Below, piece after piece: positions 21,719 through 32,000 of a stretch of 50,203 nt of DNA. Under the pieces are notes generated by a model that ran no database searches, was not told where the DNA came from, and saw only the letters and a program-made list of their open reading frames with translations. Position 1 is the stretch's first letter, and every line of letters starts with the position of its first letter. This DNA is from Halocafeteria seosinensis (taxonomy: Eukaryota > Sar > Bigyra > Bicosoecida). The stretch spans positions 1 to 50,203 of the forward strand of contig LVLI01000612.1 of NCBI GenBank assembly GCA_001687465.1, read 5' to 3'. Both the position numbers and the translations under genes were made by a program.

Positions 21719-22993
21719 ATGTCGAAAAGTGCAGCTTTTTCCCCGGCCGCCCTTCACCAAAAATCGGCGGCAGAGTCCAATAACGCTTATTTCGACGCTC
21801 CACAGGGCGGAGCGCCTGAATCCAGGCATAGAATGTCTTCTACTATGTCTGCCGGAGCCGGTGCCGCCTCTGGCCACGACCGGGCGATGATGATGATGCC
21901 GTCAGAAGCCAATAAAGGCGATTCTGGCGAGGGTGGAAACAGCGAGCAAATCCGAAAATTGGATCCCATTCTTCGTGGAGGCTACAAGGTGGTGTACGAC
22001 CGTGAAGTGCCCGTAGAGGTTCGCATCCAAGAGGGGGAGGAAGCGCCCCAAGAAGTTGGTACATTGGAAGCACTTCGAGCCAAAGTGCTCTGCAAACCGG
22101 ATGGGCGCGGATCCATTAACACCGTTCGGGTACAGCTCTCTTCGGAGACGGACCTCTTTTTCCACTACCTCCATGAATGCACCCCCAAGGATTTTCAAGA
22201 AATTCGAGATGAACAGGAACTCATGGTCGAATTCGATGATTATCCGGGAGTTCTCGCCAAATCTTTGGCAGATTCCGTTCGGGAACCGCATAGGTACGTT
22301 ACGTCTGTGGGTAAACCCACAGCTAGCTACTTGAGACGCTTCGTGTTGTTTTCTTGATCCCTCCTGTTTTCTTTAGAATTTTGATGTCTCCCCGTTTGCT
22401 ATGTGTACCAAGGCTTTGCCTACGTTCACAATTGGTTTGATTTGATGTTTCAACAGTTTCCTTGCTGTCTTTGTCATGGACCGAGAAGGTCATGCTAGAC
22501 TAGACTTTATACAGGTATGGAAAAGATCTGACAATCGGTTTACTTGTAGTTTCCGCTTTTTAATATTGAACGTGGAATGTCTTTGCCGCAGAATTTGGAG
22601 TATAAGTTTATAGAGTTGCTATCTATCAACTTTGAACGATCCTCGGACGAGATGATACGGGAGCATATCATATATAAACACAACGCGCTCAAATCGAGAC
22701 TTACCATGGTGGAGAATCAATTTCAAGAAGTGATGCAGGCAATCAGATCGAAACACCCTTCTTTATTGCAATCCGTAAGACGGAATCTTTTTTTCATTGC
22801 TTAGTGTGTCCGGTTGATATGTCAATCTCATTACTATTTGCAGCTACCACAAACCGTCACTCCTGATGAAGCTGGGGCAGGGGATGGTCACTTTGCAGAT
22901 TCGCAACATCAAGCACGGACACCAAATGACGTGCAGCATCACAGTAATGGAAGAGGAAACAGCTATCTTGGCTTATCCAGGTCTCATCAATAA
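21719..22993 (+). CDS. SAS6L: SAS-6-like protein (SAS6L type), without long coiled coil
   Basis: Four exons: 21719-22293, 22457-22514, 22592-22774, 22844-22993, about 321 aa. A low-complexity ~90-residue lead precedes a domain resembling the N-terminal head of the centriole cartwheel protein SAS-6: VRVQLSSETDLFFHYLHE, then DFQEIRDEQELMVEFDDY, then FLAVFVMDREGHARLDF, then LEYKFIELLSINF. Canonical SAS-6 continues into several hundred residues of coiled coil. Here the protein ends about 110 residues after the head, in a short helix and a polar tail. That is the organisation of SAS6-like (SAS6L), described at the apical complex or basal body in apicomplexans and trypanosomatids. The start was set at the first ATG of the frame. 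The stop codon overlaps an AATAAA at 22989-22994. It converges on the BEACH gene, 80 bp away. Confidence 0.7.
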
Positions 22994-23073
22994 ATGAGGC
23001 TACTTCGTGTCCATTGTTCGAGAAAAACAGAGCACTTGTCCATTACTGTCTATAATACTTGTGGAAAAGTTTT

Positions 23074-26000
23074 CTACCCTTCTGAAGTAGGTTTCTTTTT
23101 CTTCCCGAACACATTACTAAATACTCCTTTTAACGTGGACCTGAACTCACTAGCGAATTGCTTGGTAGAGTGAGCAGCACTCTCGGCTCTGTCCTTCGTT
23201 GCCACCGCTGAGTACCCCAGCGAAGCAGCATGCCTTTGCACCTGAGTGGACACTTTCTCAAAGGCGATAATTCCAGCATTCTTTTTAGAAGCTACATTCT
23301 CGATTCCCGGTAAAGCAAACGCAGACACACACCCCTGGGAGCAGCCAACGAAGAAATATCCCCGGGAGTCACTCTTTGAGATGCTGCACACTGGTGAATT
23401 TGTAAAGAAATGAACGAGGGGCTGCAACTTCAAGGCATCAAGTAAGACCACGTTTCCTTGCGAATCGCCAATGGCAAGAGTTTCACTTGGCCCATGCCCA
23501 TAGGAACCTTCCGACGGCCCAGAAAACGGGGACGCATCGCACGTGCCAGTCTCGGAGGGGTTGGAATCAAGTACGTTAGTACACGTGATAGATGCATGAT
23601 GAGAACGGTTCTTTGCTTTGATAGCCTTCCCGTGCGAATGAGGATGCTTCCATTTCAAAGGAGACGAAGTGACACGTTGGTCAATGTCCTCTCGGGATAT
23701 GTAGGATATCGCATACCCATCCTCCGGAGAACCAGTGGAGGATGGTGCGAACCCATCCCACACGAGAACAACCGCGTTCTTACAGACAAATTCCGCAGAG
23801 ACGCACTTAACTTGCGATGCACAGTGTTCCACACCACCCAGCTGCTGATCGGCCCATTTCCAGCACTTTAGCGGTCTTGACCGACCAAGTTCGTAGAGCC
23901 ATGCTTCACCCACATACCCAACAACAACGGCATCATACTTTGCACTGACGGAAACGCGTGTCACTTTACTTCCTCTAGATGGGGGAGGGTACTCCATATG
24001 AGGGCGAGTAGGCGCCATTGGTTGCGACAGCGAAACAGTTGATAATAACCCCGTACTCACACTTCGCCTTGAGCGAACACGTCCGGAGTCCTGTGACTCA
24101 CTTCTCTTGTCCTTCGCAGACAGTGAGCCAAACCCATCGTGTAAACTAAGAATGGGCCAAATCTGTACTCCACCATCAGCAAAGCCAGCAGCTATAAAGG
24201 ACCCGTCATCCACAATAGTTAAGGCAGTAACTTTGCTATTTACGGGACATATGTCCATTCCTGCGGTAGCGGTTCCATCATATGGGTCGATAGCCAAAAC
24301 TCGGATACCTGTGGAACCACCGGCATTCGTCGCCATGATATTTGCTCGGGGACTAAATGAGACACAGAAATCAGATGGTACATCGTTTCGCACCTCTTCG
24401 TCTTGTGACGATACACTCTCAACTTTCAAAGACAAGTCAGTAGGAACAGAGTTGTCAAAAATGGACCGAACGGAACCCTCGGCGCTCATATACAAATTGC
24501 CTGTGGGGGGGAATGCTATTTCCGGAGGGCACGACGACCATTTAAGGAGCTCATCAGCATGTGACGTATTGCAAATTAAACGCAAGCGTTCCAATTGCTC
24601 GCTTTCAATGGAGCTCTTTGCCACTTGTTTAAGCGTCTTACACAACAGGGACCATGTTAACTGCTGACAGAAGGCTAATTTATTTTCTATACCTTGTCGT
24701 ATGGCGTAGTTTTCAACGGTTTCATCATGTATGTACGCTTCCTCTTCAGCCTCAGGTCTGGATAACCAGCGTTTCCAGGGGATATCCGGTAAGGGCGACA
24801 CGGGAACAAAGTTCTTCTCGTTTTCGCTGGAGCCATACAGAACTGTTAAACCAAGAGCCGCAAGGTTAAGAGAAGAATCAACGCAGATGCAGCGACCTTG
24901 CCCGTTTGGAACAGCTTGTGTATACGCTATATCGCGCATCCCTTGAGCCCTTGCTGTATCATGCAACCACGGGGACTTGAAGGGACCAAAATTTTCCATA
25001 CCAAGCTGATTTTCCTTGGCTTTGAAGGGTTGATTGAACTTGCTGAGGTCCAATGTATACGACATCTCGTTGGCGAGGCAATAGGAGTACCACTCCCGGT
25101 AGTCACTAGTTTCATTATACGCTTCAAAACGCTGAACATTGTCACCGTACTTCTCCAATTCCTTAAAATACGACTGGAGATCGGGAACCACGAATGTGGC
25201 AAACGGCGAATCCACTGACCATAAAGAGTTTACATGCATTTGTCTTGCTTTCGATTGCTTCCCCGAATCACTATCCTTGTGGACGCTTAGGTAACAATGA
25301 GAAAGCGGGGCATGCGCACGCATAGATGGCTCCGCTGAATTGACAAGACTTTCGTGAACACATACGACAGAGTCCAAGGTCGGCGCAGTCAAGCCACCAG
25401 TGAATTCTTTTAGCGCTTGAGAAGACAGGTCCTCCACCGCATCACCTGCTTCAGCGGCCCGTGAAGCTTTTTCGGGGGGAAGCAAAGTAACCATGCAACC
25501 CAAAGCAACATATTTCGCAGGAGGTAGAGGTACCCATACCGCCATGCTCTCGCCGTTGGCACCCGTGGATGCAAAACGAGCTTGCAAGCGAAAGCCTAAG
25601 GGAAAGGCGAGCGGAGCAGGGGCATTTGCATTAGCGTCCTGATATTGTAGTACGATATCTCGAATATCACTTATCCCATCAGAAAATATCATGGCAGAAG
25701 AAGTCGGCTTCGCAGATCCTACACTAACCACATCTCCAATTGAGAACCCATATATCTTATCATCCATTCGGTGAGGCCAATCATCTAGACTTGCATTAGG
25801 GCTGGCTGCTGTTGAGGAGGCAGTTCTGTATCTCATTAGGTCTTCCATCGGTAGAGTTGCAAGAGGCCTCCAGAAGCTAATGCCCTCTAAAACAGAAACG
25901 TGAAGAAGCTTGTGCTTGTACGTAGGAGCAACAAACAAGTGCGAACACCGTGCTGGCCGAGGAGTATCTTGTTTTCGTTCCCTACCACGCGACTCTGTAA

Positions 26001-29000
26001 TAGAAGGATCGCAAGCTTCTGCCACATCCCTCCCGAACCGCAAATCGTTAATTAAGGTGTGCGGCAATTTCGATTCAGTACTAGGGAAGTCCTTGGGCGG
26101 GTGTCTAGAATTTAGAAGTTGAATAGGGCATTGACCATACTGTTCTATCTGTTGCTCTAAAGCTTGCCTCATTGCGTCATCTTCGATATGCTCAAAATCG
26201 ACAGCACCGCTGTAGGTCAAGTAGAAGTACACATTGTGAGCCATTACAGCCGATGGCCCTCGTTGTTTGTAACCGAAGATGAGATCAACCCAGTGGTGTA
26301 GCCTTGATGACACATATTCATTTTCGAGTGACATACGAAAAATATCCACAAAGTTCTTCGCCGCGGCAATATGATCGTCCATAGTGGCAGCTTCCTTTGA
26401 GGGAGGCCTACAATCTACTTGAGCAAAGCCCTCTCTTGTAGGATCATACGTCCAAGCCCACGGAGGGAGATTGACATGGTCTACGTACTCTCCCGTCTGG
26501 GATTTCCCAAAATCATATCTACTCCAGTTTATCAAGAAGGACGAGCAGTTGTAAAACTCTGGAATTAGTTCCTTTACTTCAGAGATAGAAGTCGTTGTCA
26601 GGTTCCATGTGCTAGCAATCGAATAAAACAAGCGATCGGCAACGTCAAAGTGTTGATCTTGATAGGCAACATGGCTCTCAGTGAAGGGTGACAATCTTAA
26701 TAAATAATGAACAACAGCCCCAACGGGTGTGCAGTAGTGACTGCCATACATGAAGGGAGGCATATAACTGTACCCCTCCTTCTTCTGAATCGCAGCAACG
26801 TGTTTACCAAAAGGCATGTCTACACTTCCACCAAGCGCCTTGAACCTTGACCAAGTCTCTTTTAGCCGTTCCTGCGACAGTGCACCCACAGGCTTACGCA
26901 GATCTCGATAAGTATTGGGATTCGCGAAATTTGGACGGTCAGAAACAAAATCACATATTGTCCATGGAAAGACGGGGTATTGAGTGATATCGTTGTACGA
27001 TCTCCCGGCGATAGAATTTAGCGCGAGTAAGTAGTCAAAGTTACTGATGCGTCGTTGTTTCCATCGCTGCAGAATACCACTCTCTAGCAGAACGTCTTGC
27101 GCAGTAGAACTAACCGGCTGGTAAGGAACTGGGGATGCTAATGCGGCAGTAACGGTGGCGGTGGGAGACTGAGAGACCGGCAGCGTATTTAGACATTTTT
27201 TTATCACTTTGTCTCGGACATGTTTGCTACCAAAGGCGAAGAAATAACGCTTGCGGCGTGTCCTTGTGTGTAGCACCAGGTCGATTTCAAGAGCACGAGG
27301 TTCGAGTTTGTAATGTCGGTGCCAAATGCCGGCTATTTCACGGACACTCCACATCTTTGCTCTTGAGCTCCGAACAACTGCTTCATCGGTATCGCTTTCC
27401 TCGGAGTACGGTCTCCATACCATCGTATCCTGGCGGAAGAAGCAAAATTCCCCCTTCGTAGATCCTGTTATCTTTATTAGACTGCACTCATACTTTTCGT
27501 AGGGAGCTTGATGCATTATAGAAAACGCATTTGTAGTCTTATGCGCGGGAAGCATGGCTCTATCCAGCGACTTAGTCGTCGATAACGCCGATCTCTCGCT
27601 CGGAGCGGATGAAATAGACTGCGAACGCTGAGACGAGACCTCTGGGGCAGTGTTCTCGGAAGTTGCTTCCACAACCGACTCGTCTTCGGGAGACGCCTCC
27701 ACCCTTTCAGAACGAGTGGTTCTGACAAGATCATCTTCAGCATCTTCTTCAAAAGCCGTTTCCGGCACGTCCTCATCGGGCTGGTCCACTTTGGCATTCT
27801 TCAGTATATCCTCCAGATCAGTGGTGTCTGTCCTTTGCGATGCACGAAATGCTCCATGTTGCTTATAGTTCCGCGCCTGAACTCTCTGCCGGCTACTCTT
27901 GAGCATCCTGGTCCTGTGTCCCCATACACCACTCCCTGCTACGATGGATTGAGGCGTCGTCCTAGCAGCAAAGCCCGTACCAACACAAGCTAAACCTGCC
28001 CCACCAACAGGAATATCATGAGAATCTATCTTGAACATTACTTGTGTAGAGTCACTCTCAGGAGCTGGCCCTCTATATGTCTCTATACAGGGACAGTCAG
28101 AGAGTATATCTGAAACAGACGGGTCACCACTTATGGCACTCGCACAACAAGGGGCAGTATCTGTACCAGAAATAAAGTTATGCAAAGCTTCAGAGGTGCT
28201 CTTCGCGGAAACAGCATTCAATCTCCGAAATCGCTGAAGCGACCATAGCAAAGCTTCGGCGTGATTGTACAAAAGCCTGTCCTGGGTGTATAGCTTCTGA
28301 GCGCTTGCACAGAGCTGCAAGCGATCTTGAACAGACAAACAGAACCTAAGCATATTGACCGATGATAAAGAATTCTGAGCGGCAACGCCACTGTCATTAC
28401 CCGTAGTCGTTATGTTGGAGAGGTTTGCTTGGTACAAGATTTCCGTTAATTGACTCGTGCTCACGAGGCACACAAGTTCGGCCTCCAGCGCACTAGGTTG
28501 AACGGTAGCAGAAGATAGCAATTCATTCAGCCTTTCGCGTGGAGGGGGCGTCTCGCCTTCTCGCGAATCTACGTCGGAGGGCACATTAAAGAATCTTATC
28601 ATCTCTGGAAAGCTCGCACCCACATTCTCCGAAAACTCACAAGCAATAGTTCCCCTAGTGGGAACCAATGAGAGAGAAAAGCAGCAAGAAGCTAAGCTCA
28701 GATGCATCGAACGAGTTACCACTACATCAAGGTCCTCGGTCAATGCACTTAGTAAGGCGATCCCTCGCTTGCGTTTCTCTTCATGGTAAAACGATGAAGA
28801 CTGAGGCGACCCTTGCGCGCCGTAAAGGTAATGCTCATCACGGAAGGCATCAACCTTGTCATCTAGGGGCCCAAAGTTGTATCCATTTATTATTGAGCCG
28901 ATGATAGCGACAGACATGTCTTGTGGCGAGGGTTCGTTATGCGCTCCTCGATTTTCAATCCTCTCGCTCTTATTCAAAACAGTCTTTAAGATTGCCATTA

Positions 29001-32000
29001 CTGCCATAAGACAGTCTTCTATGGAAACAGATTCCTTGTTGACATATGAATGACTGCGACTCAGTTCGGAGGCCCCCTGTGGCGATTGTCCTGATTCTGA
29101 CGAGTCCCTCATCAAACCCGTGTCTCGAGGGTCGACCGAACGAAGAGCCTGATTGATATGGTCAAATATCAGGCTTTGTACCTCCAGCGCATCGTTGTCC
29201 ATTTGAGATGCTTCCGTATCAACGCTATGTCGGTCGGCTGCCCAACAATCTGTGTGGACTATAGATTGAACGAAGTCAAGGAGCTCGAAAATTTCTCCGT
29301 CTGAACAGCGGCTATCGTCATAGTTCGACCAGTAGTCTACAATTATTCGAAGAGAAGGTAAGAAACCCATGAGCATCTCGATTGGAGAAAATGCTGTTCC
29401 TTCACTATTCTTGTTTGCCCCGTTTCTCAAAAGCTTCATGACACTGATCAGTTTACTAGATACCGTTGAAAACGCTTCCGAAGGCATCATCCTACAGAGA
29501 AACGCCAGGGTCTGGTTCCAGTTTACCCGGAACCTGTTTGGCAACTTATCTCTCCTCTTGAATACCATATCCATTATACCAGTTACTATCGTTGCCAACC
29601 GAGCAGGCCAATTCGATATGCGCTCTGAAATATAATACGAGCACAATTCCGCGAACAGAAGATGGCCATTCTCCTTGGTCGCCAATTCATTGAGGCATAA
29701 ACCAGAAAGTAGTTGCACAGAAACGTGCGATATAGAATGTATAATACTATCGTGGGAATGACCAGCTTCTTCCTTGAGCACTATCATAGGCTCTAGTCTT
29801 TGGATCCAGTTAATCAAGGAGATATCATCGGTCGCCTGGCTGTTAAGCGAGGACGAGTTTACATGACTATCTGTCAAGAGAGCGTGAGCTACGAGTAGCG
29901 GTTCTAAGACGCATTGTTCGAGCACTTCTTCTGCAGCGGTAAAACTCTCTAGACTCGTGTTGTGGAGCACTGTGCTAATCAGGTACAGACCAGAGTACAA
30001 AAGATGTGAGTCCACAGTTGTGCAGGTTTGACCCTCCATTCTGGCATTGCTCACTTTGGAACCAATATCAAATGAGGGCATATCGCCAGGAGTGGAGGCA
30101 GCGAAAGACTGGTGCGCAACGTTCTGATGTGCAAATGCTTGCTTGAGCATGTTCCAATCTGAGGCAGAAATGGAAGACGACATATCAACACCGACATGCT
30201 CATACCGCACACGGCTTTCCCAAGTAACTGTGGGAGCCTGATCGGAGCACTTGGAAGAAAACGACCGCAGGATACAGCTACCTATGATATTCCTTAGGAA
30301 CGGCACACTCTCTCGGTTAAGACGACATGCTCCGGTAACAAGATTTCCTTCCTGTATATCAAGAGGATACAAGGCCGACATCATCATCGATGCATATAGG
30401 CGACACCATACTGCAGTATTTCCTCCTTTCGGAAGATATCTCCTAAATTTGGCTACAAGAGCTGCATATGAGTGCGCCCGAGTGTATGTTTCTCGGTCCA
30501 TTGAGGACAGACTGTCTAAGATGGCCAGCGCCCTTAGGGCCGCGATGTCTGAACCGTATTCGTACAAGAGTCCACTACCCGAGTTGACGCCATCCACATA
30601 TAGGCAGTGGAACTTTTCAAGCGAAGGTTCGGGATCACTTATCAGTTGGAGAGTTGGGCCTTTTGTATGTGAAATGCCATCTGCCCCTTCTACAACTCCA
30701 TCGATATCTTCAATACTCAAATCAACGTCATCGTTGTTTGCATTAGCATCCTCGTTTATGACTACCGGCATTTCGACACAACCCGCGGTGACGCGTCCCA
30801 GCGGACAAGATAAAGAACCAAAGCTCTCCACGGATGAGATAGATTTTTCCGAGTTAGAAAATTTCTGAATGACGGAACTACATGCATCCACTACAGACAG
30901 AGAGTTCCCCCGTTCAATATTCATTCCCAGGACCCTAGCATGGTGAAATAAAGTACTCAGCACCTGCCAAACCACATAGAACCTGACTGCTCTATCACCA
31001 TTCGGCCATGTCAGCCTTGCTACTCGAGACAAAGTCGGGAAGTCCTTTAATTCCACGCTGAGTCGCTGGCGAAGGTCCGTCCAATCAAACGGCACCTGTG
31101 GGAGATCAATCTTTGGTGGACTGCTAAAGGCCGCCCGGTGCTTTGCCAGTAAACAAGTTCTCTGGAACTGAACCAGCGCCACGTTCAGTTCAATGCACAG
31201 CAATTGATGCTTTCCATGGATAGCCTGAAGTATGCGGCAAACGCGTTCGTTGTTGCCCTGCTGGGAAGGCGTAGGAACACCAGTCATGGAACTGTAGATC
31301 AAGCAGCTGCGGAATCCTTCCAGAACATATGCCGCGGAGGCAAAAATTGGGCCGTAAGCAGAATGTCTCAAAATATCAGATATTGCAAGAGAAGTTGCCA
31401 ATTGCGAAATCGGGCCGCTGCTGCTTACCATCAATCGTATACACGCAAAAAGCTCCTTTAGCACGTTCTCCATTCGCGATACATTTCGAGAGTGAAACAA
31501 GGGAGAGGCGACGCTATGAAATTCTTCGGGAGAAAATCTCGCGTCGGTAGCTGACGATTCTGTCATCAGAAACGCCATCAGATATCCTAATTCGTGCGGC
31601 ACACAACTCTGTAGTAGTAGACGAAGCAAGCGTCTCATCAGCGACACAACATTTTGGGAGATGTTTTTTAGAGCAGTGACGTCGTCGGTGGTGTCCGTCT
31701 GTTCCGGTTTCCATAGGGAATTCAGCGTGTGTATCTCTTGCACAACGCTGCCCATTCGTCTTCTCATGGCTTGCAGAGCGAGACTAGGGGACAGGTTAGA
31801 TAATGCAGCCAAGCGCGGTTCTGTTTCTAGCCACTGAACAGCCTGTTGAAGCCATTCAAGCCAAACAGTTGAATCAGCCCGGCTCCATAACCTAATATCG
31901 AAGATGATGTCCCTAACAGCAGACGCTGCTAGGGGATACATGTCCCATGTTATTTGCAAAAAGTACAGACACACGTTCAGCGTTTCTGTGGTCAGTGCAC

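Noticed and set aside
30251-30868. A 205-codon plus-strand open frame inside the BEACH gene
   Set aside because: It is antisense to well-conserved BEACH coding sequence, and codon-bias shadow frames are common there.
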